Shown here in pieces: positions 42,976 to 52,385 of a stretch of 64,000 nucleotides of DNA (its first letter is position 1; each line of letters starts with the position of its first letter). The notes below the pieces were generated by a model. The model was not told the origin of the DNA, searched no databases, and was given only the letters and a program-made list of their open reading frames with translations. The stretch is from contig JAJTAY010000001.1 in NCBI GenBank assembly GCA_021287165.1, forward strand, positions 37,173 to 101,172, in the 5' to 3' direction. The position numbers and the translations under genes were made by a program. This DNA comes from Bacteroidia bacterium. GTDB lineage: Bacteria > Bacteroidota > Bacteroidia > Bacteroidales > F082.

Positions 42976-43416
42976 TTATTGGTTGATAATTGAGCCGTGT
43001 TCGAGTACAACATCGGTGTCGTTATAGCCTGTAATATAGCCTTTTATGGTAATTTGTGCGCCGGGGTTGATATCTTTTAGTTTTTCAGCATGTCCGGGAA
43101 GCATATTAATGCGCAGACCTTCGTCGCCAAACATGCCCTGTTCGATGGCAAATACAGCAATGGTGAGTCCGCCGCTCTCGTCAATGCCTGTAAGCACGCC
43201 GCTTATTGCCGCCATTTTGCCGTTGTACAAAGCTGTGGCAGCGGCATTATCACTTTTGTAGGCCTCAAATAGCGTAGCGGCGTCCATACTGAAATCGGGC
43301 TTTAGCTTTTCGAAATCAGGATGCTTTTTGTTGTACACAAAAAAGTAAACATAAACAGCGGCAATAGCACCAAGTACTACCACTGCAAGCAGGATTAATG
43401 ATGTTTGTTTACTCAT
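42976..43416 (-). CDS. membrane-anchored OB-fold (tRNA_anti-like) protein
   Basis: A 146-residue protein with one N-terminal helix (7-28) and an OB-fold of the tRNA_anti-like type: AATALYNGKMAAISGVLTGIDESGGLTIAVFA, GLRINMLPGHAEKLKDINPGAQITIKGYITGYNDTDVVLEHG. It probably lies in the periplasm. Function unknown; comparable with the OB-fold lipoprotein at 2244-2798. Confidence 0.7.
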   Translation of the reverse strand: MSKQTSLILLAVVVLGAIAAVYVYFFVYNKKHPDFEKLKPDFSMDAATLFEAYKSDNAAATALYNGKMAAISGVLTGIDESGGLTIAVFAIEQGMFGDEGLRINMLPGHAEKLKDINPGAQITIKGYITGYNDTDVVLEHGSIINQ

Positions 43417-43548
43417 GGTTATTGGATTGGAGCTGAATAACGCAGGAACAACAAAGCAAATTGCTTTTCAGGCTGTTATGGACAATAGTTTAACTTTTCA
43501 TTAGCAGAATTGCTAATCAATAAACTGAAACCGGGCGAAAAAGTTCAA

Positions 43549-44604
43549 TTAGCGAAGGGCTACTTCGAGGCGCACGGGATGGTGGTCGCTTGGTCCGAAC
43601 CCAAGATCGAAGGCCTTGACCGATTTGACGCTCACGTTGGGCGACACCACAAAGAAATCGATGGTAGTGGCGCGGGTTGAGCCTTTCAGATAGACTTCGT
43701 CGAGAAAACGGTTCGAGGGGGTGCTGCTGTCGCAAACCAATTGCCATCCTTTGGGCAGCAATTCGGCAGGGATGCTAACCGGTACGGCTTCGAAACGGTG
43801 GCCGCCATAACCGGCGTCGGGACGGAACGCGGGCGGGTTCATGTTCCAGTCGCCCCCGGCAATCACATAGTTGCCCAGCTCAAACTCGCGCAGCATTTTG
43901 TTGCGGATCACCTCGAGCTCTTTGTCCATGAGCAGTTGATTGTCTACAAAAGCCGAGTTGTGGGTGTTGAGCACCACCAGTTCGGCGCCATTGTCGAGCT
44001 CGTAGCGCGTTTCTATGAAACAGCGGTCGAGCAGAAAGAGGCGGTCGGGCCAGCCGGCTATGAGCGGATAGGCATAACGCCGGGCCAGTCGCGGCATGGT
44101 TTTGCTCAGGCTTAGTTGTCCAGCCAGAACGCGTCCCATGGGTTCGCGCAGTGGAACAGGAACAAAAGGCACTTTGTAGTTGACTGCCTTGGTGAGGTGG
44201 TAATCGGGTAAGGCTTTTGCAATGACTGCCGGCTGATCCATACGGTAGGTGCGTCGGGCGTCGAAGTCCACTTCCTGCAGCAGCCAGAAATCAGCCAGGT
44301 TGTTGCGGATGAATTCGATGATCCTGCCAAGATTATCGCGGGTAGCCTCTTCGGTGGTGCGCACACGGCGCCCTCCATCGTAAAAGAAATCCATGGTGTT
44401 GTCGAGGCCTGCGTAACCAATATTCCAGGTTATCAGGCTGATATCATCGGTATTGAGCGAAGGATTCCCCGGCGCATAAAGTGTGCTGAGCTCTTCCACC
44501 GGCTCGGGCTGATAGTCGGTGAGGTTGATGTAGAGCAGGAAAAGCCCGAATACCAGCAAAGGAATGAGTATCAGCCCGGCGATTATACTGAACATAATTT
44601 TCAT
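43549..44604 (-). CDS. membrane-anchored endonuclease/exonuclease/phosphatase protein
   Basis: 351 residues from ATG 44604, with an N-terminal anchor helix (MKIMFSIIAGLILIPLLVFGLFLLY). EEP fold: LITWNIGYAGLD, WLLQEVDF with the Mg-binding Glu, VVLNTHNSAF, VIAGGDWNMNPPAF and GFGPSDHHPVRLEV with the catalytic His. Members cleave DNA, phospholipids or phosphoinositides. The anchor places it outside the cytoplasm, so a lipid or extracellular phosphodiester substrate is likely. Confidence 0.85.
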   Translation of the reverse strand: MKIMFSIIAGLILIPLLVFGLFLLYINLTDYQPEPVEELSTLYAPGNPSLNTDDISLITWNIGYAGLDNTMDFFYDGGRRVRTTEEATRDNLGRIIEFIRNNLADFWLLQEVDFDARRTYRMDQPAVIAKALPDYHLTKAVNYKVPFVPVPLREPMGRVLAGQLSLSKTMPRLARRYAYPLIAGWPDRLFLLDRCFIETRYELDNGAELVVLNTHNSAFVDNQLLMDKELEVIRNKMLREFELGNYVIAGGDWNMNPPAFRPDAGYGGHRFEAVPVSIPAELLPKGWQLVCDSSTPSNRFLDEVYLKGSTRATTIDFFVVSPNVSVKSVKAFDLGFGPSDHHPVRLEVALR

Positions 44605-44754
44605 GGCAAGGTTTTTTGGATGCGTAAAGGTAGCAGAAAAGGTATCTGGTGGCAAAGCACTGTAAACGGCTGAATGCAATGCGGTTAACATTTTTTATCA
44701 GGCCTCCTCAGGCTGCAAACGAATGTTCGCCTTACTTTCGTTGTTCAATCACTT

Positions 44755-45393
44755 ATGTTGAACCGTCGTTTTCTAACTCTGTTATTTTTTGCACTGCTTT
44801 TTGTGCCTGCAGCCGCTCAGGAATATATCAGGCTCGAGGGCATAGTGTTGTCGTCCGACAGCCTTTTGCCGCAAAAAAACGTGCACATCATCAGCCGAAT
44901 GACGCGCTCTGGAACCATAAGCGATGAGCAGGGTCGTTTTTCTCTTCGCGCCTTGCCGGTCGATACGGTTTTCTTGAGTGCCATAGGTTTCCGGCGTCGT
45001 ATAGTGCCTTTCGACCAGTCGTTTCTGAGGCCTGGCGAAACATGGAAGGTGCTCATTACCAAAGACACGGTGACTATGGACGAGGTGGTGGTGCGTTCGT
45101 TTTACGACTGGCCAACCTTTCGGCACATGTTCGTAAAAATGCCTTCGATCAAGCCCATCAATCTGGAATCGATCAACGAAGAACTGAAGGATATACTGCT
45201 TTATGTGCAGCCTGCCCCTATGACCATAAAAGGGCCGATACAGACGCTTTACGACCTTTTCAACGATATGGCCCGTCTGCAGCGCCGTCTGGAACGCAAC
45301 CGCAGGGCCTACAACCAGCAGCTCATTCGTGAGGGGCGTTTCGATGAACTGATACCCGAAGAACCTGAACACAAATACCGACCGCCGGAATAA
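44755..45393 (+). CDS. exported carboxypeptidase-regulatory-like domain protein
   Basis: A 212-residue protein with a signal peptide and a carboxypeptidase-like regulatory domain (about 22-110: LEGIVLSSDSLLPQKNVHIISRMTRSGTISDEQGRFSLRALPVDTVFLSAIGF), then a charged helical C-terminus (DLFNDMARLQRRLERNRRAYNQQLI). The domain is the same fold used as a TonB-receptor N-terminal extension, but no receptor follows. Fifteen bp before the tyrosine phosphatase gene. Confidence 0.72.
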   Translation: MLNRRFLTLLFFALLFVPAAAQEYIRLEGIVLSSDSLLPQKNVHIISRMTRSGTISDEQGRFSLRALPVDTVFLSAIGFRRRIVPFDQSFLRPGETWKVLITKDTVTMDEVVVRSFYDWPTFRHMFVKMPSIKPINLESINEELKDILLYVQPAPMTIKGPIQTLYDLFNDMARLQRRLERNRRAYNQQLIREGRFDELIPEEPEHKYRPPE

Positions 45394-45408
45394 AACGATG
45401 TTGAAGCC

Positions 45409-45915
45409 ATGAGTCCGATTATTTCCAATAACAAACGGCCTTTCCGGGTACTCTTTGTATGTCTTGGCAACATCTGCCGCTCGCCTGCAGCTGAGGGCAT
45501 CTTCAAGCGCATTGCCCACGACAGGGGATTGAATGTAGAGGTCGATTCGGCTGGCACCTCGGGCTGGCACCAGGGCGAGCCTGCCGATAGCCGTATGCGC
45601 AGGTCTGCGAGACACAGGGGCTATGAATTGACGAGCATTTCGCGTCCGGTGCGCCGCAGCGATTTTGAGCGCTTCGACCTGCTGGTGGCCATGGACGACA
45701 GCAATTACGACAACCTGCGCGAGATGGCCAGCACCAAAGAAGAAGAAGATAAAATTGTGCGCATGGCCGACTTTCTCGACAGAAAAGACTATGATCATAT
45801 CCCCGACCCCTATTACGGCGGTGCCGATGGCTTCGATTTGGTGATCGACCTGTTGGAAGAGGCTTCCGAAAACCTGGCACAGGAAATACAGGATATTTAC
45901 GGACCTCAGGTGTGA
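45409..45915 (+). CDS. low-molecular-weight protein-tyrosine phosphatase
   Basis: A 168-residue enzyme with the P-loop VCLGNICRSPAAEG (Cys nucleophile and Arg of CX5R), the SAGTSGWHQGEPADSR loop and the general acid Asp in IPDPYYGGADGF. Such phosphatases act on tyrosine kinases of polysaccharide export or as stand-alone signalling enzymes. It is the second gene after the carboxypeptidase-like protein; no BY-kinase is nearby. Confidence 0.92.
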   Translation: MSPIISNNKRPFRVLFVCLGNICRSPAAEGIFKRIAHDRGLNVEVDSAGTSGWHQGEPADSRMRRSARHRGYELTSISRPVRRSDFERFDLLVAMDDSNYDNLREMASTKEEEDKIVRMADFLDRKDYDHIPDPYYGGADGFDLVIDLLEEASENLAQEIQDIYGPQV

Positions 45916-46005
45916 AAATCCACGAGGTAAACAAATACCATCACGATAAGTAACAGCCGGTTAGGCGTAAAATCGTTTTCCAGTAAGCCTCAAAATGCTA
46001 TTCGA

Positions 46006-46034
46006 GCAAATTAGAAATCCGACTTCTAATTTGC
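46006..46034. terminator. inverted repeat in convergent gap
   Basis: GCAAATTAGAA (46006-46016) and TTCTAATTTGC (46024-46034) form a perfect 11-bp stem with a 7-nt loop, between convergent genes. A T run begins 5 nt later. AT-rich, so its strength as a terminator is uncertain. Confidence 0.45.
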
Positions 46035-46120
46035 ACGAGTTTTTCACTTATTTCCCCTGCATTAAGAAACGCTGTTTTGTGTGATGAAGAACTTGTTAGT
46101 AGATTAAAAGCCCAATCATT

Positions 46121-47131
46121 TCACTTACTCTCATAAATGACCCTCGTAACCACGTCGCCCACAGCCTGTAATGTTTTGGGGTCAATCTGGCTGAGGTTGT
46201 CGCCCAGGGTGTGCCAGTACTCGTAAAATGTGCCGTTGCTGCTGTTGGGGTCGAGGTGGATGATGTTGATCATGGGGATGCCGGCAATCTGGTTCACGGG
46301 CAGGTGGTCGTCGCTGATGGGGGCGCCGGGTTTGTTTACAAACTTGTAGTCGTAGCCCATGCGTTGAGCGGTGCGCCACACTTTGTCGAGCACCCATGAG
46401 GCATATTGCTGCGAGAAATATTCGCGCGGAAAGATGGCATTGGGGGCGCCTACCATGTCGAGTAGGATGCCAAACTGGGCACGATAGCCCGGCACATGCG
46501 GATTGCGCGACCAATGTTGCGATCCCAGCGCCCAGTGTTCTTCGGAGCTGCCGCTGCGCGGGTCGTCCTGATGCGGGCCATAATCTTCGAGATCGAAAAA
46601 GATGATATCAACGCCCTGGGCCGGGTCGAGGGGTTTTTGGTGAAGAATGCGGGCTATTTCGAGCAATACGCCCACCCCACTGGCCCCATCGTTGGCGCCA
46701 TCTATGGGTTTGCGTCGGTTGGCGGGGTCGGGATCATGATCGGCATAGGGCCTTGAGTCCCAGTGAGCAGCAAGAAGAATGCGCTTACGTGCCTTCGGAT
46801 TGAAGCTGCCTATGATGTTTTTCCCGTCGAAGATGTTGGTGTTGTAAGCCCTTGCCTTGAACTGCTGTATCATGGCTGTGTCGGCATGGCGGCGCAACTG
46901 TCCGTAGAGCCAATCGGCCGCTTTGCCATGAGCGCTGCTGCCTGGCACACGCGGCCCGAAAGCCAGCTGGTCTGCCACGTAACGGTAGGCCGAATCGGCC
47001 GAAAAGGCGGGAATTTCCAGCTGTCGCTCTTGCTTTTCCCCGCCGTCTGATGCAGCGGGTTTCCGGGTAGTTCCATTACAGCCAAAGAAGCTCAGAGCAA
47101 TCATGGTCAGTACGACATGAAAACGTAGCAT
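46121..47131 (-). CDS. M28-family lipoprotein, glutaminyl cyclase-like
   Basis: 336 residues from ATG 47131 with a lipobox (SFFGC). Zinc-binding sites: AAHWDSRPYADHDP, PIDGANDGASGVGVLLEIA, FDLEDYG, and ISDDHLPVNQIAGIPMINIIHLDP with the distal His. These fit the M28 type II glutaminyl-peptide cyclotransferase group, as in the Porphyromonas gingivalis enzyme, which turns N-terminal Gln of exported proteins into pyroglutamate. An aminopeptidase cannot be excluded. The lipobox would place it on the periplasmic side. Confidence 0.78.
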   Translation of the reverse strand: MLRFHVVLTMIALSFFGCNGTTRKPAASDGGEKQERQLEIPAFSADSAYRYVADQLAFGPRVPGSSAHGKAADWLYGQLRRHADTAMIQQFKARAYNTNIFDGKNIIGSFNPKARKRILLAAHWDSRPYADHDPDPANRRKPIDGANDGASGVGVLLEIARILHQKPLDPAQGVDIIFFDLEDYGPHQDDPRSGSSEEHWALGSQHWSRNPHVPGYRAQFGILLDMVGAPNAIFPREYFSQQYASWVLDKVWRTAQRMGYDYKFVNKPGAPISDDHLPVNQIAGIPMINIIHLDPNSSNGTFYEYWHTLGDNLSQIDPKTLQAVGDVVTRVIYESK

Positions 47132-47185
47132 GGGATTATTTTTAGCAAAAATAACCATTCCGGTATGCGGGGGCGGACAGCAGCT

Positions 47186-47806
47186 TTACAGAAAGTTTGC
47201 GGGCTGACCGATGGTTTCGCTAAAAACCAGTTCATTCAGTGGTTTACGCTCGCGTGCACTTGTTTCCATGCCTTTAAGGTTTGGATGCAGGGTTTCGGGA
47301 TTGCCCTGATAGCCTATGGTGTTGGCCGTAACAACCTTGAAATCATGCGGCAGAGCGAAAAGTTCGGCAGCTTTTAATGTATCAAATCCGCCCATCTGGT
47401 GAACATAAAGCCCTTCGTGCATGGCCTGAAGCGTAAGGTAGGCCATGGCCTGACCCAGATCGTAGAGGGCAGATTTGTTTTCTTTACCCGGACTTTTTGC
47501 CGAACTTGTTTTTGCAATGGCCAAAAAGAGCACCGGAGCACTGCCGGCCCACAACTGGTTGAATTCCACCAGCGTTGAAAAAATCTTTTCGTAGGTTTCA
47601 TCGCCTTTAAAACCCAGTATAAAGCGCCAGGGCTGTTCGTTGCTGCTAGAGGGAGACCAGCGTGCTGCCTCGAAAATGCGCTGCAGCTTCTCTTTTTCTA
47701 CCTGCCTGCCATCGAAAGCCCTTGGACTCCAGCGTTGTGCAATAAGGGGCATGATGGCATGATCGGGATTGGCGATCTTGATGTGTTTGGTTTCGGTGTT
47801 TTGCAT
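47186..47806 (-). CDS. nitroreductase-family FMN oxidoreductase
   Basis: 206 residues from ATG 47806, where the family start is MPLIAQRWSPRAFDGRQVEKEKLQRIFEAARWSPSSSNEQPWRF. The FMN-binding RWSPRAF and SPSSSNEQPW motifs are clear, and ALYDLGQAMAYLTLQAMHEGLYVHQMGGFD carries the second FMN contact. It reduces nitro or quinone compounds with NAD(P)H. The longer frame from 47977 would extend into the divergent gene region. Confidence 0.88.
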   Translation of the reverse strand: MQNTETKHIKIANPDHAIMPLIAQRWSPRAFDGRQVEKEKLQRIFEAARWSPSSSNEQPWRFILGFKGDETYEKIFSTLVEFNQLWAGSAPVLFLAIAKTSSAKSPGKENKSALYDLGQAMAYLTLQAMHEGLYVHQMGGFDTLKAAELFALPHDFKVVTANTIGYQGNPETLHPNLKGMETSARERKPLNELVFSETIGQPANFL

Positions 47807-47902
47807 GCTTACAATTTTTAACCGTAAACAACGCAAAAGTGCAAATTGTTCCCATAGTCCGTTTAGGGCCATCGGGGTATCTTTGCCCGAAATTTGTCCC
47901 CG

Positions 47903-48748
47903 ATGATCGGTTACAACTTCCACACCCATACCTATTATTCCGACGGCCGCGACACGCCAGAAGCATTTGTGCGGCAAGCGATTGCACTCGGTATGAAAGC
48001 TTTAGGCTTCAGCGAACACTCGCCTCTGCCATTCGACAACAAGTTCAGCATCAAGGAAAAAGATCTTAAAAATTATGCTGCCGAGGTGCGTCAACTGGCC
48101 GAGGCATATCAAGACAGGCTCGACATTTTTCTTTCCATCGAGATGGATTATATCCCAGGCCTTTCGGAAAACTATGACAGCCTGCGCCAAAGGGCAGGTT
48201 TGGATTACGTGATTGGCTCGGTGCACCTTGTGGGCAGTGATCGGGAAGAAAACCTGTGGTTTACCGACGGGCCGGATGTGGCCGTTTACGACGCCGGTTT
48301 GCAGCAATTTTACGGCGGTGATATTCGCAGAGCCGTTAAATCATTTTATGACCAAACCAACGAGATGATCGAAACCCAGCAGTTCGACGTCATCGGGCAT
48401 TGGGACAAAATCAAGATGCACAACCAGAACCGATATTTCACCGAAGACGAAGTCTGGTACAAAAAGCTTGCTCTCGAAACCCTTGAGCTCATTGACTCGA
48501 AGGGATTGATCGCAGAAGTGAACACCCGAGGCTTGTATAAAAAGCGTTCCGACAGTCTTTACCCCTCACAATGGCTGCTCCGGGCCATGAATGAGCGCCA
48601 AGTGCCGGTGATCATCAGCTCGGATGCCCACCACCCATCAGAACTGATGCTCGAATTCGATATCGCCGTCAGGGCAGTAAAAGACGCTGGTTATCGTTCG
48701 GTGCTGGTCTTTGGCAGCAAAGGCTGGCAAGAAAAACCTCTGGTTTGA
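47903..48748 (+). CDS. PHP-domain histidinol-phosphatase-like protein
   Basis: 281 residues from ATG 47903. PHP fold with metal-binding NFHTHTYYSDGRD, GFSEHSPL, SIEMDY, IGSVH, IGHWDKIK and SSDAHHP motifs in order. This is the polymerase-and-histidinol-phosphatase fold of HisK-type phosphatase. His biosynthesis genes are not nearby, so a generic phosphoesterase is also possible. It faces away from the nitroreductase gene. Confidence 0.83.
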   Translation: MIGYNFHTHTYYSDGRDTPEAFVRQAIALGMKALGFSEHSPLPFDNKFSIKEKDLKNYAAEVRQLAEAYQDRLDIFLSIEMDYIPGLSENYDSLRQRAGLDYVIGSVHLVGSDREENLWFTDGPDVAVYDAGLQQFYGGDIRRAVKSFYDQTNEMIETQQFDVIGHWDKIKMHNQNRYFTEDEVWYKKLALETLELIDSKGLIAEVNTRGLYKKRSDSLYPSQWLLRAMNERQVPVIISSDAHHPSELMLEFDIAVRAVKDAGYRSVLVFGSKGWQEKPLV

Positions 48749-48893
48749 AACACGCAGACCGTGCATGAGGTGAAAAAACGGATGTGCTATCCGAAAGGAA
48801 AGCGAGATGTTCAAAAATGAACAATATCAGGGCCTTTAAGTCCCCAATAACGCCCCAAAAAACCAAAATGTGAATTTATTAACAAAAAACGGC

Positions 48894-48901
48894 TACTTTT
48901 G
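48894..48901 (+). promoter_or_regulatory. -7 element for argF
   Basis: TACTTTTG, a full TAnnTTTG match, 46 bp before the argF ATG. No good -33 element was seen. Confidence 0.45.
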
Positions 48902-48947
48902 CAATGCTTCGTATAGCAGTCAGACAATCACATAAATTCTTAACACT

Positions 48948-49949
48948 ATGGCATTTAACCTTCGTAACCGCAGTTTTCTGAAACTGCTCGATTTCACTCC
49001 GGCCGAGATTCGCTTTTTGCTCGATTTGTCGGTCGATCTCAAGAAAGCAAAATACGCAGGCACCGAACAGCAGCGTCTTAAGGGTAAGAACATTGCCCTG
49101 ATTTTCGAGAAAGATTCCACCCGTACCCGCTGTGCCTTCGAGGTGGCTGCTTACGATCAGGGAGCCCATGTTACCTATCTTGGTCCCTCGGGTTCGCAGA
49201 TTGGTAAGAAAGAGTCGATGAAAGATACGGCCCGTGTGCTTGGCAGGCTTTACGACGGCATCGAATACCGTGGTTTCGGACAGGCCATTGTCGAAGAGCT
49301 CGCCAAATATGCCGGTGTGCCTGTTTGGAATGGTCTCACCAACGAGTTTCACCCCACCCAGATTCTGGCCGACCTGCTCACCATGATGGAGCACAGCGAC
49401 AAGCCCCTGCACCAGATCAGCTTTGCTTATTGTGGCGATGCCCGCAACAATATGGGCAATTCGCTCATGGTTGGGGCAGCCAAGATGGGGATGGATTTCA
49501 GAGCCGTAGCACCAAAACAGGTGTGGCCCAACGAAGAGCTGGTAGCCAAATGCCGTGAAATTGCTGCCACAACCGGTGCCAAAATCACACTTACCGAAAG
49601 TGTTGACGAAGGCGTAAAAGGCGTTGATTTCCTTTATACTGACGTATGGGTGTCGATGGGCGAACCCGACCATGTTTGGGAAGAACGCATCAAATTGCTC
49701 AAACCTTATCAGGTGAACAAGGAAATGGTAGAAAAAACAGGCAATCCCAAAGTAAAATTCCTCCACTGTCTGCCTTCGTTCCACAACCGCGAAACCGCTG
49801 TAGGTGAGCAGATATATCAAAAATTTAGCCTCGAAGCCATGGAAGTTACTGATGATGTTTTTGAGTCGGAACACTCAGTGGTATTCGATCAGGCCGAAAA
49901 CCGCATGCACACCATCAAAGCCGTGATGGTGGCTACACTGGGACAGTAA
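48948..49949 (+). CDS. argF: ornithine carbamoyltransferase
   Basis: A 333-residue trimeric enzyme that makes citrulline from ornithine and carbamoyl phosphate. Carbamoyl-phosphate site [13 protein letters not shown], catalytic [15 protein letters not shown], ornithine loop DVWVSMGE and [11 protein letters not shown] are all present. The SMG loop favours true ornithine over N-succinyl- or N-acetylornithine. It stands as a single gene with its own promoter and a strong terminator, so anabolic and catabolic roles are not separable here. Confidence 0.93.
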   Translation: MAFNLRNRSFLKLLDFTPAEIRFLLDLSVDLKKAKYAGTEQQRLKGKNIALIFEKDSTRTRCAFEVAAYDQGAHVTYLGPSGSQIGKKESMKDTARVLGRLYDGIEYRGFGQAIVEELAKYAGVPVWNGLTNEFHPTQILADLLTMMEHSDKPLHQISFAYCGDARNNMGNSLMVGAAKMGMDFRAVAPKQVWPNEELVAKCREIAATTGAKITLTESVDEGVKGVDFLYTDVWVSMGEPDHVWEERIKLLKPYQVNKEMVEKTGNPKVKFLHCLPSFHNRETAVGEQIYQKFSLEAMEVTDDVFESEHSVVFDQAENRMHTIKAVMVATLGQ

Positions 49950-49975
49950 TCCATTGTCAGATATTATTGGAGCAC

Positions 49976-50018
49976 AAAGCCGGACAAAAGATAAGATGTT
50001 CCGGCTTTGCGTTTTTTT
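49976..50018 (+). terminator. intrinsic terminator after argF
   Basis: AAAGCCGGA (49976-49984) pairs with TCCGGCTTT (50000-50008) over a 15-nt loop, then a T run (50012-50018), 27 bp after the stop. Confidence 0.85.
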
Positions 50019-50154
50019 ACCACTTATTGTTGGCTGAACGCAAATTCGCGCGCGAACATGCCGGACTCACACTTTCCCGTTTGATTTTTTACTTGATTTC
50101 CGGGCCAAATATTGCTTACATTGCAGCATTATTTCTTAACCAATAATCAGCAAT

Positions 50155-50580
50155 ATGGGTTTCGTATCTGAATTCAAGACGTTTGCCATGCGCGGCAATG
50201 TACTCGACATGGCAGTGGGTATCATCATTGGTGGTGCCTTTGGTAAAATTGTGTCGTCCTTCGTGGCCGATGTCATCATGCCTCCCATCGGGATGCTGGT
50301 GGGCGGAGTGGATTTCAGCGACATCAAGCTCACGCTCAAGGATGCCGTGATGAACGGCAGCGAGGTGACCACGCCGGCCATTACCATGAACATCGGGCTT
50401 TTCCTCAACACGGTGATCGACTTCACCATCGTTGCCTTTGCTATTTTCCTGCTGATCAAGGGAGTGAACAATCTTGCGAAGAAAAAAGCCGAAGAGCCAG
50501 CTCCTGCGCCAGCACCTCCGGCACCCAGCAAGGAAGAGCTGCTGCTCACAGAAATCAGGGATATCCTGAAAAACAAGTAA
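50155..50580 (+). CDS. mscL: large-conductance mechanosensitive channel MscL
   Basis: A 141-residue channel that opens at high membrane tension to release solutes on osmotic downshock. Starts [44 protein letters not shown], the diagnostic TM1 region, a periplasmic loop and TM2 (around 80-100), then a Lys/Glu/Pro tail with an amphipathic end. ATG 50155 is the family start. Followed by a terminator. Confidence 0.95.
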   Translation: MGFVSEFKTFAMRGNVLDMAVGIIIGGAFGKIVSSFVADVIMPPIGMLVGGVDFSDIKLTLKDAVMNGSEVTTPAITMNIGLFLNTVIDFTIVAFAIFLLIKGVNNLAKKKAEEPAPAPAPPAPSKEELLLTEIRDILKNK

Positions 50581-50588
50581 ACAAAAAT

Positions 50589-50612
50589 CCGGCCCTGGCG
50601 CCGGTTTTTTTT
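50589..50612 (+). terminator. intrinsic terminator after mscL
   Basis: CCGGC (50589-50593) and GCCGG (50600-50604) with a 6-nt loop, then eight T. It sits between the convergent mscL and DUF3109 genes. Confidence 0.8.
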
Positions 50613-51177
50613 ATTTGCGTTGTGCCATCTCTTTTTCGAGCTGCGCATACCACTCCTGTCCAAACTTTCGGACGAGGGCCTCTTTCAGGAATTTGTACAA
50701 GGGAGTTCCGCTGGCTGCGCCAAGCCTTCGTGCAGGAAGGCAGATATTCCACTGATGATAGTTGACAAAAGTAAAACCTCCTTTTTTCTTAAGTCGCACC
50801 GGGTAGAGGTGGCAGCTAAGGGGTTTACGGAGGCTACTCCTTCCTTCACTCCAGGCGCGTTCGATGGTGCAATAGCTGATGCCATTGGGCTGAAACCCCA
50901 CAAAAGCGCACTCTTTTCCATCTACCAAAGGGGTAACAAAATTGCCTGATTCATCATAATCGAACACACCATTTTCGGCAACCACCTGCCGCCCGGCTTC
51001 GGTCATATAGGGCAAGATCTGCTCTATTTCATCTTCCAGTATGCTGATTTCTTCCTCTTCGAGCGGGGCACCGGCATCGCCGGCCACACAGCACTCACCT
51101 TTGCATTTGGGTAGGTCGCAGACAAATCGTGCAGCCAGAAAATCGTCAGATAGTATGGTGTTGCGTATGATTAGCAT
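50611..51177 (-). CDS. DUF3109-family Cys-rich protein
   Basis: A 188-residue protein with CDLPKCKGECC (C20, C25, C29, C30), GISYCTIE, SCHLYPVRLKKKGGF and NICLP. The eight or so conserved cysteines suggest zinc or Fe-S binding, as in DUF3109 and related zinc/iron-chelating (YkgJ-like) proteins. It lacks a signal peptide and is probably cytoplasmic. Role unknown. Confidence 0.8.
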   Translation of the reverse strand: MLIIRNTILSDDFLAARFVCDLPKCKGECCVAGDAGAPLEEEEISILEDEIEQILPYMTEAGRQVVAENGVFDYDESGNFVTPLVDGKECAFVGFQPNGISYCTIERAWSEGRSSLRKPLSCHLYPVRLKKKGGFTFVNYHQWNICLPARRLGAASGTPLYKFLKEALVRKFGQEWYAQLEKEMAQRK

Positions 51178-51285
51178 GGGGCAAAATTAGGCAAACACAC
51201 CTATTCACAAAGTGGCTTTGGAATTGAATGGACTCAAATCTGATGGAATTAACCTGGCCGAGTGCTTTAAACCGAGGCTTTCAGC

Positions 51286-52119
51286 TTAGTTATTTGAATG
51301 CACATAAACATCCATCTGAGGGAAAGGTATGGTGAGGCCTTGAGCAGCAAAGGTTTCGTAAACCTTTCGGTTCATGTTGAAAAATACCGGCCAGTAGTTC
51401 TCGGATTTTGTCCAGCAGCGCACTACGATATCCACCGAGCTGTTGTTGAGTTTTTGCAAAGCGATGAAGGGTTCGGGTTCGGCCAGGATGCGGTCGTCGG
51501 CTTCAATGAGTTCGCGCAGCACCTGCTCTGCCTTACCGTAATCGTCGCCGTAGGCAATGCTGAACACCCAATCTACCCTTCGTTCGGGCATTTTCGAATA
51601 GTTTATGAGCGATCCGGTGGCCAGGGCACTGTTGGGGATGGTAACCACGCGGTTGTCGAATGTGGTGAGCAATGTGTACATCATCTGGATTTCCCGCACT
51701 GTGCCGATGTAGCTTCCGCTTTCGATCACATCGCCCACGCGCAGGGTTTTGAAAAGCAAAATAATCACCCCTCCGGCCACATTCTGTAAAGTGCCCTGCA
51801 AAGCCAGACCCACAGCCAAACCAGCAGCACCCAGCATGGCGATAAAGCTGGTCATTTGTACCCCTACCATGCTCAGCACGGTGATGATCACCAATATTTT
51901 GAGGGCGATGCTCAGAAAGCTCCGCAGAAAAGTGCGCAGCGATGGGTCAACATTGCGGCGCTCCATGATGCGCATCAGGCCTGCTTTGAGCCGTCCAACC
52001 AACCAGAAACCTACAATGAGGGCGAGAATGCCTCCCAGCAGGCCCATACCAAGCTCTACAATAAGCTTTAGCAAAACTTCAGAATCGGTGAATATACGGT
52101 TGGCAGTAGTCTGTTCCAT
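51286..52119 (-). CDS. mscS: small-conductance mechanosensitive channel MscS family
   Basis: A 277-residue channel: helices around 16-40, 62-82 and the pore helix MLGAAGLAVGLALQGTLQNVAGGVIILLFK (about 95-125), then the beta domain GSYIGTVREIQMMYTLL and VVTIPNSALATGSLINYS and a C-terminal alpha/beta domain. It opens at moderate membrane tension. Its own -7 element lies just upstream. The gene faces the threonine operon. Confidence 0.93.
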   Translation of the reverse strand: MEQTTANRIFTDSEVLLKLIVELGMGLLGGILALIVGFWLVGRLKAGLMRIMERRNVDPSLRTFLRSFLSIALKILVIITVLSMVGVQMTSFIAMLGAAGLAVGLALQGTLQNVAGGVIILLFKTLRVGDVIESGSYIGTVREIQMMYTLLTTFDNRVVTIPNSALATGSLINYSKMPERRVDWVFSIAYGDDYGKAEQVLRELIEADDRILAEPEPFIALQKLNNSSVDIVVRCWTKSENYWPVFFNMNRKVYETFAAQGLTIPFPQMDVYVHSNN

Positions 52120-52142
52120 GTTTAAGGCAGAAATTGATCCTG

Positions 52143-52150
52143 CAAAACTA
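52143..52150 (-). promoter_or_regulatory. -7 element for mscS
   Basis: The minus strand reads TAGTTTTG, a full TAnnTTTG match, 24 bp before the mscS ATG. Confidence 0.45.
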
Positions 52151-52273
52151 TTATTTTGTCCTACGGGCAGCCCGTTGACTACCCGCCAATATTTGCCAAA
52201 AAATTTGCAACCGTTTGAAGTTAATCCCGATAGTCCAAGGCTTTTCGATGTTTTCCTTTTTTTGGCATTGTGT

Positions 52274-52281
52274 TACATTTG
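52274..52281 (+). promoter_or_regulatory. -7 element for the threonine operon
   Basis: TACATTTG, a full TAnnTTTG match, 104 bp before thrA. No Thr/Ile-rich leader peptide or attenuator hairpin was found in the interval. Confidence 0.4.
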
Positions 52282-52385
52282 CCGAAACCAGCCGTTGAAA
52301 TTTCAGGTCTAAACGAGAAGTTCGAACGGGCTTATATTAAGCTGATTGAGTATAATCAACAGAAAATCATATAATTAAAGTATAA

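Noticed and set aside
48879..49874. 331-codon frame opposite argF
   Set aside because: argF motifs are complete on the other strand; this is a shadow frame.
52282..52385. Threonine-operon attenuator upstream of thrA
   Set aside because: No leader peptide rich in Thr or Ile and no paired hairpins with T run were found.
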